A DNA stretch of 64,000 nt from Brevibacillus centrosporus (GCF_003710815.1 NZ_RHHP01000015.1:124001-188000), one strand, 5' to 3'; shown: positions 17,151 through 25,905, counted from the stretch's first letter. Numbers and translations are program-made. The notes: a model not told the origin generated them from the letters alone.

Positions 17151-17600
17151 ATGGCACGCTTGGAATACCGATTGCTGGATGAAGCAAATGGTTATCCGGT
17201 ACTGTTCTATTATGAGCGAATTGACAAGGATGAGGTCTCTCTGCGATTTGCTTGCGATTATCTGGTCAAAGGGCACGTTGTGTATGAGAAGACCTCTTGC
17301 GCAGTCGAGCCCAGCTGCTATGTTGTGTATGTCAAGCGTTCGACGGAGGAACAGGCAGTCGATTATGCGCACACAGCGTCAGCTCGCTGGGGAAGCATAC
17401 AAATCGAGCTCAGGCATTTTCGGGAAGGGACAACGACATATCCACTGGTTCATACCTTCTATTGCAAGGATGATGACGATGCCTTACTCTACCTGCAGAG
17501 CAATTATTTGATGCACGACGGTCAGGAGTGGGAAAAGACTTCGGCCGAAGTGGATGAAGACCGGCGCGTATACGTGTATTATGCGCAGCCAACGTTGTAG
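17151..17600 (+). CDS. Hypothetical protein with two internal repeats, first gene of the operon
   Basis: 149 residues, soluble, no recognised domain. Two halves look related: residues about 32-62 (FACDYLVKGHVVYEKTSCAV, then VYVK) and about 112-147 (LQSNYLMHDGQEWEKTSAEV, then RRVYVYY). This suggests a duplicated alpha/beta unit of about 75 residues. The start at 17151 follows GAGGTG at eight bases. A lipoprotein and a glutathionylspermidine-synthase-like gene follow with short gaps, so it should act in the same process. Not identified further. Confidence 0.75.
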   Translation: MARLEYRLLDEANGYPVLFYYERIDKDEVSLRFACDYLVKGHVVYEKTSCAVEPSCYVVYVKRSTEEQAVDYAHTASARWGSIQIELRHFREGTTTYPLVHTFYCKDDDDALLYLQSNYLMHDGQEWEKTSAEVDEDRRVYVYYAQPTL

Positions 17601-17612
17601 GAGGAAGAAAAG

Positions 17613-17897
17613 ATGGCTCATACCAAGACAGCCAAGATGGTCGGCTTGTTCGTGGCTGCTGCATTGACCGTCACGGGATGCTCCTCGTCGTCAGATTATG
17701 ATGATGATTGCTATGATGACGATAACGATGGATATTGTGACGACGGCGGCCGTTCCGGCGGAAGCTCGTCTACGTACTATCGCTCGGGCACAAGCAAGTA
17801 CAAAAGCAGCTCAACCGGGGTAAGCAGTGGCTCCTCCGGGTTCAGCTCCAGCAGTTCCAAGGGTGGAATTGGCAGCTCTGGCACAAGCTCCGGGTAA
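17613..17897 (+). CDS. Small Ser/Gly/Asp-rich lipoprotein
   Basis: A 94-residue protein with a lipobox (LTVTGC, Cys at about residue 23) after a short hydrophobic signal, an Asp-rich patch (YDDDCYDDDNDGYCDDGG) and a low-complexity Ser/Gly tail. After lipidation it would sit on the outer face of the membrane. In enteric bacteria a similar lipoprotein-like partner (YgiB) precedes the glutathionylspermidine-synthase-like YgiC, and the arrangement here matches. The Asp patch could bind cations or polyamines, which is inference. AGGAGG precedes the ATG. Confidence 0.85.
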   Translation: MAHTKTAKMVGLFVAAALTVTGCSSSSDYDDDCYDDDNDGYCDDGGRSGGSSSTYYRSGTSKYKSSSTGVSSGSSGFSSSSSKGGIGSSGTSSG

Positions 17898-17909
17898 TGA
17901 GGGATGACG

Positions 17910-19151
17910 ATGGGAAAATGGACGCAATCAGAGCGGGAACAGTTATACGGACCGATGCGAGAGGAAGGCATTTTTACCTGGGACAGGATGTACGGAGAAG
18001 AGTATGCGCTGGCGGATATTCATCTTATTTCGAGAACGCTTCGTGACGAGCTGGCTCGGGCGACGAGTGGATTAGGCGCTGTCTTTACAAAGGTTGTCCC
18101 GGTGCTGCAGCAGGCAGAGGATGCTCTCCTGCTTGATTTGGGGGTACCGGAGCAGGCGCTGCAGGCTGTTCGCAAAGCAGTATTGCCTGACATGCCAACA
18201 GTGATTGGACGCTTCGACTTTGCGCAGACGTCTGAAGGCTTGAAAATGCTGGAGTGCAACAGCGATACGCCGACGGGTATTGTAGAAGCGTTTTACGTAA
18301 ACGGGCAAGCCTGTCGCTTTTATCAGCATGAGGACCCCAACGCTGGCATGGATTCGCATTTCGCGTCTGCCTTTGAAAAGCTTCTCTGGGCGTATCGCAA
18401 GCACGGATATTCCACTGAGCAGATCTGGTTCAGCTCACTGGATTGGCACGAGGAGGACAAAGGGACTACCCAGTATCTTCTCAGTCAATCGGGCCTTTCT
18501 GCCAGGTTCGCCGCCCTTGAGCAGCTGCGTGTCTGGAACGATCGATTGTATGCGCAGGATGGTGATCATTTGCGTCCTGTCGATCTTCTTTATCGGCTGC
18601 ATGCGCTGGAAAAGCTGGCAGAGGAGCGCGATGAAGACGGCTATCCGACAGGTGCACATGTCCTCTCGCTGATCGCGGATCAAAAGCTCGCTATTATCAA
18701 CCCGCCAAGTGCCTTTTTAATCCAGACCAAAGCGTTACAGGCACTCATCTGGAGTCTGCACGAGGAAGGGGAGTTTTTCGATCGCGACGAGCAGGACTTG
18801 ATCGCCACCTACATGCTTCCTACCTATTTTGAAAACCGTTTTCTAGGAGAATCCGACTACGTCACCAAGCCTGTTTTTGGACGGGAGGGCGGGGGAGTCA
18901 CTCTCTTTGATGCAGCGGGAGAAATCGTGGACAAAGACCAGGAGGACAGCTATTGGGATCAGCCCATGATTTATCAGAAGCGGGTAGAGCTTCCCAGGAT
19001 CACGGTGAAGACCGAGGGTGGCCCCTACGATGGGCGGCTCCTGTGGGGCTCGTTCTGGATTGGCGGGCACGCTTCTGCTATCGTCGCTCGTGTCGGTGGA
19101 CCTATTACGAATAACATGTCCTACTATTTGCCGGTAGGGCTAGAAGGATAG
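17910..19151 (+). CDS. Glutathionylspermidine synthase-like ATP-grasp ligase
   Basis: About 413 residues, the length and layout of the synthetase half of glutathionylspermidine synthase (YgiC/YjfC type) without the amidase domain. Recognisable blocks: FDFAQTSEGLKMLECNSDTP (substrate/ATP lid), FLGESDYVTKPVFGREGGG (ATP-binding Lys and Gly loop), YIQKRVELP-like YQKRVELP, and the C-terminal LWGSFWIGGHASAIVARVG. ATP-grasp enzymes of this group join a carboxylate to an amine such as a polyamine or peptide. Bacillales do not normally make glutathione, so the substrates must differ. ATG 17910 is preferred to 17904 by spacing to GAGGG. Neighbours (lipoprotein, DUF350, ion channel) place it at the envelope. 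Confidence 0.88.
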   Translation: MGKWTQSEREQLYGPMREEGIFTWDRMYGEEYALADIHLISRTLRDELARATSGLGAVFTKVVPVLQQAEDALLLDLGVPEQALQAVRKAVLPDMPTVIGRFDFAQTSEGLKMLECNSDTPTGIVEAFYVNGQACRFYQHEDPNAGMDSHFASAFEKLLWAYRKHGYSTEQIWFSSLDWHEEDKGTTQYLLSQSGLSARFAALEQLRVWNDRLYAQDGDHLRPVDLLYRLHALEKLAEERDEDGYPTGAHVLSLIADQKLAIINPPSAFLIQTKALQALIWSLHEEGEFFDRDEQDLIATYMLPTYFENRFLGESDYVTKPVFGREGGGVTLFDAAGEIVDKDQEDSYWDQPMIYQKRVELPRITVKTEGGPYDGRLLWGSFWIGGHASAIVARVGGPITNNMSYYLPVGLEG

Positions 19152-19170
19152 CGAGGGGGAGATAAACGTC

Positions 19171-19608
19171 ATGGATTCGCAGTTCGGTTATTTATTGAAT
19201 TTCTTTACGTATTTGGTTGTGACACTTCCGATTTTGGCCCTGGGCATTTTCGTATTTACCTGGACGACTCCCTATAAGGAGTTCGAGCTGATCAAAAACG
19301 GCTCCCAGACGGATGACCCGAAAAAAGTGGCGGCGGCAAAAGCGGCCGCGCACGATTTGGGCGGAAAGATCATCGGCCTTGCGATCGTGCTTGCTTCGGC
19401 GGTCTATCATTCCGTGAGCTTGTGGGATCTCGTCATCTGGGGAATCGTCGGCATGATATTTCAAGTGCTGGTCTTTTACCTCTTTGAATGGATTACACCT
19501 TTTAAGGTAGTTTCGGAGATTCCGAATGGCAACGTATCTGTTGGCATCTTTGCATCTCGGTTGAGCATCGCAGCCGGTCTTTTGATGGCTGCCCTCATCA
19601 GCTACTAG
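19171..19608 (+). CDS. DUF350 (YjfL-type) membrane protein
   Basis: A 145-residue inner-membrane protein with four predicted helices (about residues 8-28, 64-84, 87-108 and 122-143) and a polar loop between helix 1 and 2. It matches the DUF350 pattern (two-helix repeats, ITPFKVVSEIPNGNVSVGIF near the end). DUF350 proteins are repeatedly neighbours of glutathionylspermidine-synthase-like genes; their activity is unknown. It sits 20 bases after the ligase gene in the same operon. Confidence 0.85.
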   Translation: MDSQFGYLLNFFTYLVVTLPILALGIFVFTWTTPYKEFELIKNGSQTDDPKKVAAAKAAAHDLGGKIIGLAIVLASAVYHSVSLWDLVIWGIVGMIFQVLVFYLFEWITPFKVVSEIPNGNVSVGIFASRLSIAAGLLMAALISY

Positions 19609-19650
19609 CGAATGTAAGTCATACGATGCTTGGCCGGGGGAGGAGTCTGT

Positions 19651-20433
19651 TTGTTCTGGCGTGTGATTTACGAAATCTTTGTGATCATGCTTGTCATTAC
19701 CTATGCAATCCTGTTGTCTGCAGACTTTTCCGTTCACCCGCTGCTGACAGATGAGCTGATGAATCAGGTGGATGTGGGACTCATCACGTTTTTGATCGTG
19801 GAGTACCTGGTCCGCTTGTGGAGGGCAAAGGACAAGCGCACATTTATCATCAGCAACTGGTTCGATCTTGTAGCTATGATACCTTTCGATCATTATTTTT
19901 ATTTGGCCAGATTCATGCGGATCATGAGGCTGATTCGCATTTTGAAAGCTTCTCCCTTTTTGTGGAGCGTCGTGCAGTCCGGTTCTATGCGCCGCGTCTT
20001 CGGCATCGTCTCGATGATCATGCTGTGGAGCTCTCTGGCGATCTACCTGCTTGAATACGGCGTGAACGACAAAATCACGAGCTTTGGGGATGCACTCTGG
20101 TGGTCTGTTGTCACGACGACGACAGTGGGGTACGGCGACATTTCGCCTGTTACGCCAGGGGGACGCATCATGGCGACCATCCTGATGCTGACAGGGATTG
20201 GGATGCTGGGCGCCCTCACCGCCAATTTTGCTACCCATTGGACACAACTGCATGATCACAGAGCGGGAGCGAAGCAGGATCGAGTCACCGACGAAATGAA
20301 AAAGCAAGTGATCGGACATATTCAAACGATGGAAGAGCTGACGGAGGAAGAATACGAGTCATTGAAAGAGACCGTAGATTTGTTATACCGTCGCTGCAGG
20401 AAAAAAGAGAATCAGAACAAAGATAGCCGCTGA
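19651..20433 (+). CDS. Voltage-gated-type potassium channel
   Basis: About 260 residues with a voltage-sensor-like four-helix part, including an Arg-rich S4-like stretch (FMRIMRLIRILK, residues about 85-96), then a pore helix and the potassium selectivity filter TTTTVGYGD (about 152-160), a last helix, and a cytoplasmic tail with an acidic coiled-coil (MEELTEEEYESLKETVDLLY). It should form a tetrameric K+ channel in the cytoplasmic membrane. TTG 19651 is chosen as start because GGGGAGGAG lies six bases upstream. It is the last gene of the operon; a terminator follows. Confidence 0.9.
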   Translation: MFWRVIYEIFVIMLVITYAILLSADFSVHPLLTDELMNQVDVGLITFLIVEYLVRLWRAKDKRTFIISNWFDLVAMIPFDHYFYLARFMRIMRLIRILKASPFLWSVVQSGSMRRVFGIVSMIMLWSSLAIYLLEYGVNDKITSFGDALWWSVVTTTTVGYGDISPVTPGGRIMATILMLTGIGMLGALTANFATHWTQLHDHRAGAKQDRVTDEMKKQVIGHIQTMEELTEEEYESLKETVDLLYRRCRKKENQNKDSR

Positions 20434-20455
20434 GTGTTTGCTTGGCGGTTTTTCT
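20425..20455 (+). terminator. Rho-independent terminator after the channel gene
   Basis: CCGC...GCGG stem (20427-20448) with additional imperfect pairing, then TTTTTCTTTT. It overlaps the stop codon of the channel gene. Confidence 0.65.
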
Positions 20456-20519
20456 TTTCCCAGGGTACGTAAAATACAAGGAAGAGGAAGTTATATTAGG
20501 CAGAAATATCAATTTTTGA

Positions 20520-20549
20520 TTGACGTAGGAAGGGAAAGGCAATTATAAT
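20520..20549 (+). promoter_or_regulatory. Promoter of the sulfate-assimilation operon
   Basis: TTGACG (20520-20525), an 18-base spacer and a perfect TATAAT (20544-20549), about 50 bases before sirB. No riboswitch or T-box is visible in the short leader. Confidence 0.65.
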
Positions 20550-20601
20550 TCCGAGTAACCGCATATGATTTATCTAATAAAGGTGAATAGGGGAGAATTC
20601 A

Positions 20602-21414
20602 ATGGGGGAAACCGCGGTTCTGTTACTTGCACACGGTTCACCTGATCCAGATTGGCTGGAATTGGTTGAATCAGCAGTTCGTCAGTGCCGTCTCGACTTG
20701 CCCGTTCGAGTAGCCTTTCTCGGTGGCGTAGAAGGTCGCAGCATCCCGGAAGAGCGAGAGCGTCTGGAGCGAACTGGAGCGAAACGAATTATCGCGGTGC
20801 CGCTCTTTGTCACAGCAGGCAGCTCGCATGTGAATGAAATTCGAGAGCTACTGGGAATGGACAACGAGCATCCGGAGGCAGCGTCAATCCCTTGTCGCCA
20901 GGGTAGCTCGAGAATCGTGTGGTGCTCTCCGTTGGAGGATCATCCGGTGGTGGAAAAGATTGTCGCATCGCGTATTCAGACGTTAGCCAGAAATCCGCGC
21001 GCCGAATCCCTGCTGTTGGTAGGTCACGGAAACGAATCTGCCGTGGGCGGGGTCAAATGGGACAGGATGCTGCAAAGACTGACGCTGCGTCTGCAAAACA
21101 GGTTTCTGTTTGCGGGGGCCGGTTACGGTACGCTGCGCCCGGATACGTTGCGCGAACAAGCCCGCTTGCTGGCTGACAAAGGGGAGCTCATCGTCGTACC
21201 GCTTTTTGTTAGTCAGGGTTACTTCACTCGCAAAGCGATCCCGCAAAAACTGGATGGACTCTGTTACCGCTATGACGGAAGTGCGTATCTTCCGCATCCT
21301 TTGGTGGCGGAGTGGATCAGTCAATCGGTTCGCGCAGCAGTAGGAAATGACTTTTTCACACAAAGGGGAGTGTATGAGAATGGCAGAGAGAAAACAGTGG
21401 AAATGGGCAGATGA
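20602..21414 (+). CDS. sirB: Sirohydrochlorin chelatase (CbiX/SirB family)
   Basis: 270 residues with two CbiX-type half-domains. The first starts LLLAHGSPDPDW (metal-binding His) and has VPLFVTAGSSHVNEI; the second has LLLVGHGNESAV and VPLFVSQGYFTRKAI. The enzyme inserts ferrous iron into sirohydrochlorin to make siroheme for the reductase encoded next. The 3' end overlaps the reductase start by 35 bases, implying translational coupling. First gene of the operon, with AGGGGAG before the ATG. A cobalt chelatase role is possible but the context argues for iron. Confidence 0.88.
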   Translation: MGETAVLLLAHGSPDPDWLELVESAVRQCRLDLPVRVAFLGGVEGRSIPEERERLERTGAKRIIAVPLFVTAGSSHVNEIRELLGMDNEHPEAASIPCRQGSSRIVWCSPLEDHPVVEKIVASRIQTLARNPRAESLLLVGHGNESAVGGVKWDRMLQRLTLRLQNRFLFAGAGYGTLRPDTLREQARLLADKGELIVVPLFVSQGYFTRKAIPQKLDGLCYRYDGSAYLPHPLVAEWISQSVRAAVGNDFFTQRGVYENGREKTVEMGR

Positions 21415-22996
21415 TCCATCGTTGAACAAGATGGAATTCACCAAGCTTGAGAAAGACGGATTGGACGTCATTGAAACGATCGTCAACACGTATTCCAAAG
21501 AAGGCTTCCAATCGATTGAATCTTCTGACATGGACCGCTTTAAATGGGCGGGCGTCTACCAGCAGCGTCCCAAAGACGGGCATTTCATGATGCGTGTGCG
21601 CATTCCCGGTGGGATCCTGAACAGCGAGCAGGCACGTGCCCTGGCGAAAATCGCAGTAGATTACGGGCGTGACCTGGTCGATGTAACCACGCGGCAAGCC
21701 GTGCAGTTTCACTGGCTCACCGTCGAGTCACTGGCTGATATATTTGAGCGTCTCGCATCTGTAGGTCTTTCCTCCTTCGAGGCTTGTGGAGACTGCCCGC
21801 GTCAGATTATGGGCAACCCGCTTGCTGGGATCGATCCCCATGAAGTTCTAGACACACGCCCCCTGGTGGCTGAGCTCGAAAAATTTTTCCTGTTGAATCG
21901 GGAGTTTTCCAACCTCCCTCGCAAATATAAAATTTCCATTTCCGCCAATATACACAACGCCGCCCATGCGCAAATCAACGATCTGGCTTTCACACCAGCG
22001 AAGAAGACGATCGCCGGGGAGGAAGTCATCGGTTTCCATGTTTGGGTAGGAGGCGGGCTGTCGGCCAAGCCGCATTTGGCAAAAAAGCTTGATGTCTTTT
22101 GCCGACCGGAAGAGGTCGTGAAAGTAGCGGAAGGCGTCACGACTTTGTTCCGCGATTTCGGTTATCGTCAAAAGCGCACCCATGCCCGTCTGAAATTTCT
22201 CGTCGCAGATTGGGGAGCAGAGAAATTTAAAGAAGAGCTGATCAACCTCGTCGGTGAACTGGAAACCGAAGGCGAAGATCTGCTGAAGGGCTGGAATGGG
22301 GGCTATTTCTACGGCATTCACGAACAGCAGCAGGAAGGGCTGTACTATGCAGGTCTCTCCGTTCCGGTTGGACGGATGAATGCAGCAGAGCTGATCGAGC
22401 TGGCGCGTCTGGCAGATGAGTACGGGGATGGTACGATTGGTACCTGCAACACACAAAACGTGCTGATCCGCAACATTCCACAAGAGAAGGTGGCGGCTTT
22501 TCAGGCAGAGCCTCTCATCGTCAATCGCTTCAAGCTGACTCCGAACACATTTGTCGGCTATGCGGTATCTTGTACGGGTACGGAGTATTGCAACCTGGCA
22601 ATCGTCGAGACAAAAGAGCGGATGCGTTCCCTGGCGCTCTACTTGGATGACGCCGTGACGCTGGATACGCCTTTGCGCATTCATATGATTGGCTGCCCGA
22701 ACTCTTGTGGCCAGCGTCAAATTGCGGATATCGGCTTGCAGGGTGCATTGGTCAAAACGCCTGCTGGCATGGTCGAGGCGTTTGACATCCACGTAGGCGG
22801 TACCTTGGAAGAGGCACAGTTCAACCGCAAGCTGAATGCACGTATCACGGTAGATAAGCTGGGTCCTTTCCTGGCTCAACTGATCACGCTCTACAAAGAG
22901 GATCGCCAAGAGGGTGAGCAGTACTGGCGCTATGTAGAACGGGTAGGCTTGGAACGCATTCAGGAGCAGGTGGATTCCATTTTGCAGACGGCGTAA
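21380..22996 (+). CDS. Siroheme-dependent nitrite/sulfite reductase
   Basis: A 538-residue hemoprotein of the NirA/sulfite reductase family with two ferredoxin-like halves. The four cysteines of the 4Fe-4S-siroheme centre are in CTGTEYC and CPNSC (about residues 394-445). The N-terminal half carries MMRVRIPGG and QAVQFHWLTVES. It should reduce sulfite to sulfide with six electrons, probably from ferredoxin since no CysJ flavoprotein is nearby. The surrounding sulfate genes argue for sulfite over nitrite. The start is set at 21380 by spacing to GGGGAG; 21374 and 21347 are alternatives. Confidence 0.9.
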   Translation: MAERKQWKWADDPSLNKMEFTKLEKDGLDVIETIVNTYSKEGFQSIESSDMDRFKWAGVYQQRPKDGHFMMRVRIPGGILNSEQARALAKIAVDYGRDLVDVTTRQAVQFHWLTVESLADIFERLASVGLSSFEACGDCPRQIMGNPLAGIDPHEVLDTRPLVAELEKFFLLNREFSNLPRKYKISISANIHNAAHAQINDLAFTPAKKTIAGEEVIGFHVWVGGGLSAKPHLAKKLDVFCRPEEVVKVAEGVTTLFRDFGYRQKRTHARLKFLVADWGAEKFKEELINLVGELETEGEDLLKGWNGGYFYGIHEQQQEGLYYAGLSVPVGRMNAAELIELARLADEYGDGTIGTCNTQNVLIRNIPQEKVAAFQAEPLIVNRFKLTPNTFVGYAVSCTGTEYCNLAIVETKERMRSLALYLDDAVTLDTPLRIHMIGCPNSCGQRQIADIGLQGALVKTPAGMVEAFDIHVGGTLEEAQFNRKLNARITVDKLGPFLAQLITLYKEDRQEGEQYWRYVERVGLERIQEQVDSILQTA

Positions 22997-23029
22997 ATAC
23001 AAGAATGGCAGCAGAAATGAGGGACCGGC

Positions 23030-23269
23030 ATGACAGAAGAGCAAACAGAGAGCTATCTATACAAACTAGAAGCGGAGCTGGAGGAAGGGCGACTGCTGAC
23101 GGTGGTCGTCCTTGCCAAATCAGACGAGCGAGCATTCAGCACTGCTGAGAACAATATTTTGCGGCATACGATTTCACCGCCGCACATCAAACAGCTGAGT
23201 CTCGTCGAGAAGAAGCCGATCGGCAGACAAGGCGTAGGGTACGTCATCGAGACTTCCCATTTCGGATAA
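23030..23269 (+). CDS. DUF3906-family small protein in the sulfate operon
   Basis: 79 residues, soluble. The pattern YLYKLEAELEEGRLLTVVVL, then ERAFSTAENNI, then GVGYVIE fits the DUF3906 family of small proteins found with siroheme/sulfate genes in Bacillales. Function unknown; position between the reductase and the siroheme methyltransferase suggests a helper in sulfite reduction. A ribosome binding site (GAGGGACC) precedes the ATG. Confidence 0.72.
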   Translation: MTEEQTESYLYKLEAELEEGRLLTVVVLAKSDERAFSTAENNILRHTISPPHIKQLSLVEKKPIGRQGVGYVIETSHFG

Positions 23270-23297
23270 ACAAAAGACCAACGAGGGAGGGAGCACG

Positions 23298-24782
23298 ATG
23301 ACGAGAGGCAGCGTATGGTTTGTCGGGGCAGGACCAGGTGACCCGAAGCTGTTGACAATCAAAGGAATGGAAGCACTTAGTCGGGCCGACGTGGTGGTTT
23401 ACGACCGTCTGGCAAATCCGCTGCTCCTGACGCACGTCAAGCCGCATGCACGACTGGTGTACTGCGGAAAGGAAGCAGATCGGCACACCTTGCCGCAGGA
23501 AGAGATCAACCGGCTGCTGGTCCAGGAAGCGCAAAGCGGTCATACCGTGGTCCGGTTAAAAGGGGGTGACCCCAGCATGTTCGGGCGTGTGGGAGAAGAG
23601 GCGCAGATGTGCCTCGAACACGGAGTCCCGTTTGAGATCGTGCCGGGGATTACCTCGGGCATGGCTGTGCCGCTCTATGCAGGTATTCCCCTTACGCATC
23701 GGGAGTACAATTCGTCTGTTGCATTCGTCACCGGTCATCTTTGCGAGAAAAAAGCAGGCAAAGAGCCGGACTGGCGGGCGCTCGCCTCGATGGAAACGCT
23801 TGTGATCTACATGGGGGTCAAAAATTTGCCGTACATCAAAGAGCAGCTGCTTCTGCACGGCAAGCATGCGGATACCCCTGTTGCGCTCGTGCGCTGGGGC
23901 ACCCTTGGAAAACAGGAAACAGTATCGGGAAGGCTGCAAACCATTGATCGGACGGTGTTGGAGGCGGGCTTTAAGGCACCTGCCATCATCGTCATCGGAG
24001 AGGTCGTTCACCTGCGTGAAAGTTTGAACTGGTACGAGAAAAAGCCGTTATTTGGTCAGCGAATGGCGGTCGCTTCTTGCCGGAAGGACGGGAGAGGACT
24101 GATCCAGGAGCTGGAGCTTCTAGGTGCAGAAGTCTGGCCGATTCCGCTTCGGGAACAGCCTGCGTCATCACAAGGGCTGAGCGGGGATGCTGCTGCGTAT
24201 GAATGGCTGGTTTTTGATGGCGTTCAGCATGTTCGGGCTTTTTTTCGGGACCTGTCGAGTCGGCGTTTCGATATTCGTCAGCTGACAGGCAAGATTGCGG
24301 TGGTCGGTAAAGAAACAGCGGCTTTATTAGAGGAAAAGGGCTTATACCCACAGCTTGTGTTCGAGGGTACAGTCCGGACTTCTGATCTGCATCAAGCGTT
24401 GTCCGCGAGAAGTGGCGAGCGAATCCTGCATATCACGAACGATTTAGGAGCAGGCATTTTCCAGGTGGAAGAAAGCACCGTACACCGTGTATCGGCCGCC
24501 GCGCTAGAGTGGGATTCGCAGCATCCAGCATCAGGCTGGTTCGCCTCGGAATCGTTCGACTGGTTGGCAACCGACGATCCAGCTGCGCTGTTCGCACTGG
24601 CTCAGTTCGCAGGTGAAGGCTGGCAGAAAAGGCGCCTTTTGTGCCTCGGTGAGGATGCGATGGCGCAAGCGAAAAAAATGGGCTGGGACGCAGTTATCGA
24701 ATGCGAGGCAGGAACAGAACAGCTCACGAGCGTACTCGTTTCGTTGAAAACAGGAAAAGAAGCAGCACACCTCTATACGTAA
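23298..24782 (+). CDS. cobA: Uroporphyrinogen-III C-methyltransferase fused to a HemD-like domain
   Basis: 494 residues in two parts. Residues 1-245 are a standard SUMT: VWFVGAGPGDPKLLTIKG, VVVYDRLAN, VRLKGGDPSMFGR, GITSGMAVPLYAGIPLTHR and VIYMGVKNL, which methylates uroporphyrinogen III at C2 and C7 to precorrin-2. Residues about 255-494 resemble uroporphyrinogen-III synthase (HemD) but are weakly conserved (LTGKIAVVGKETAALLEEKG region). Such cobA-hemD fusions occur in several Firmicutes. The precorrin-2 dehydrogenase needed between this enzyme and SirB is not encoded in the window. GAGGGAGGG precedes the ATG. Confidence 0.9.
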   Translation: MTRGSVWFVGAGPGDPKLLTIKGMEALSRADVVVYDRLANPLLLTHVKPHARLVYCGKEADRHTLPQEEINRLLVQEAQSGHTVVRLKGGDPSMFGRVGEEAQMCLEHGVPFEIVPGITSGMAVPLYAGIPLTHREYNSSVAFVTGHLCEKKAGKEPDWRALASMETLVIYMGVKNLPYIKEQLLLHGKHADTPVALVRWGTLGKQETVSGRLQTIDRTVLEAGFKAPAIIVIGEVVHLRESLNWYEKKPLFGQRMAVASCRKDGRGLIQELELLGAEVWPIPLREQPASSQGLSGDAAAYEWLVFDGVQHVRAFFRDLSSRRFDIRQLTGKIAVVGKETAALLEEKGLYPQLVFEGTVRTSDLHQALSARSGERILHITNDLGAGIFQVEESTVHRVSAAALEWDSQHPASGWFASESFDWLATDDPAALFALAQFAGEGWQKRRLLCLGEDAMAQAKKMGWDAVIECEAGTEQLTSVLVSLKTGKEAAHLYT

Positions 24783-24819
24783 TCGTTAGACGGGCGTGTG
24801 ATTGGAGGTGTTCGATCCC

Positions 24820-25905
24820 GTGGGATGGAGTTATGCTGCGATTGCGATTGCCTTGTTTTTTGCCATGAATATTGGAGCGAGCGGAACGGCGGCCTCTATG
24901 GGGGCAGCTTATGGGAGCGGGGCTGTTCGAAATAAGCGGTTGGCCATGGGTTTAGTAGCCATTGCTGCACTGCTAGGAGCCGTGCTAGGTGGCGGAGAGG
25001 TCGTCAAAACCATCAGTGGAGGCATTATTCCATCCAATCTGATGATCGTCGAGACAGTTGTCATCGTTCTGGCATCTGCTACCCTGACCTTGTTCGGAGC
25101 CAATCTGCTGGGAGTCCCGCTTTCGACCAGCGAAGTGACGGTAGGCTCCATCGTGGGGGTCGGTCTTGCCTATCAGTCGCTCTACCTGCAGAGCCTGCTT
25201 GTGATTGTTACCTTTTGGCTGATCATTCCGGTTGTCGCTTTTTTCGGCGCGTATGCCATCGGCAAGCTCATCCACCGAATCAACGTACGGTACCCTGATC
25301 TGCAAAAGAAAGGGACGAATACGGAGCGCTGGCTTCGCTGGCTGTTGGTAGGCTGTGGTGTGTACGAAGCTTTTTCAGCAGGGATGAACAATGTGGCAAA
25401 TGCAGTAGGTCCATTGGTAGGGGCAGGCTTGATGAACACGGATTCCGGCATTTGGATCGGGGGAGCGGCAGTCGCTGTCGGCTGCCTGGCATTGGGCGGA
25501 AAGGTGCTGGAGACCAACGGGAAGAAAATCACGTCGCTCTCGCTCTTGCAGGGAAGTGCCGTGTCGGCGACAGGAGGAACATTAGTGATCGTCGCCTCGC
25601 TTTTCGGGATTCCGGTGCCGCTGACTCAGGCGACGACCTGTGCCATTTTGGGAGTAGGGACAGCGGAGAACGGCTTCAAGCTTTGGCAGAAAGGGATTAT
25701 CAAGCAAATTATCATGGTTTGGATCGTCTCTCCCGTCTCTTCCCTTGCCGTTTCCTTTGCTTTTGTGCATGTGTTCCTTCGCTCCGATCTCTATATGCTG
25801 GCAGCGCTTATCAGCGTTTTCGTAGCGACACTGGGGTTTATCGGATTGATACGCCTCATTCGCAGGGAAAATAGTTCGATCAATGATCAAGGAGGCGGCA
25901 TATGA
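24820..25905 (+). CDS. cysP: PiT-family permease, probable sulfate transporter CysP
   Basis: About 361 residues with some ten membrane helices and the duplicated PiT signature (MNIGASGTAASMGAAYGSGA near the N-terminus, GMNNVANAVGPLVGAGLM in the middle). PiT proteins usually move phosphate, but CysP of Bacillus subtilis, located in its sulfate operon, carries sulfate. The same context here makes sulfate the likely substrate. GTG 24820 lies nine bases after GGAGGTG and is preferred to the TTG at 24802, which overlaps that site. It overlaps cysH by four bases (ATGA). Confidence 0.85.
   Translation: MGWSYAAIAIALFFAMNIGASGTAASMGAAYGSGAVRNKRLAMGLVAIAALLGAVLGGGEVVKTISGGIIPSNLMIVETVVIVLASATLTLFGANLLGVPLSTSEVTVGSIVGVGLAYQSLYLQSLLVIVTFWLIIPVVAFFGAYAIGKLIHRINVRYPDLQKKGTNTERWLRWLLVGCGVYEAFSAGMNNVANAVGPLVGAGLMNTDSGIWIGGAAVAVGCLALGGKVLETNGKKITSLSLLQGSAVSATGGTLVIVASLFGIPVPLTQATTCAILGVGTAENGFKLWQKGIIKQIIMVWIVSPVSSLAVSFAFVHVFLRSDLYMLAALISVFVATLGFIGLIRLIRRENSSINDQGGGI

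Noticed and set aside
19192..20325. Long minus-strand open frame (377 codons)
   Set aside because: It lies antisense to the DUF350 and potassium-channel genes, whose products are clearly recognisable. Its protein is His/Asp/Arg-rich, with no domain and no ribosome binding site.
21848..23044. 398-codon minus-strand open frame
   Set aside because: Antisense to the siroheme reductase, which is well supported by its cluster cysteines and operon position.
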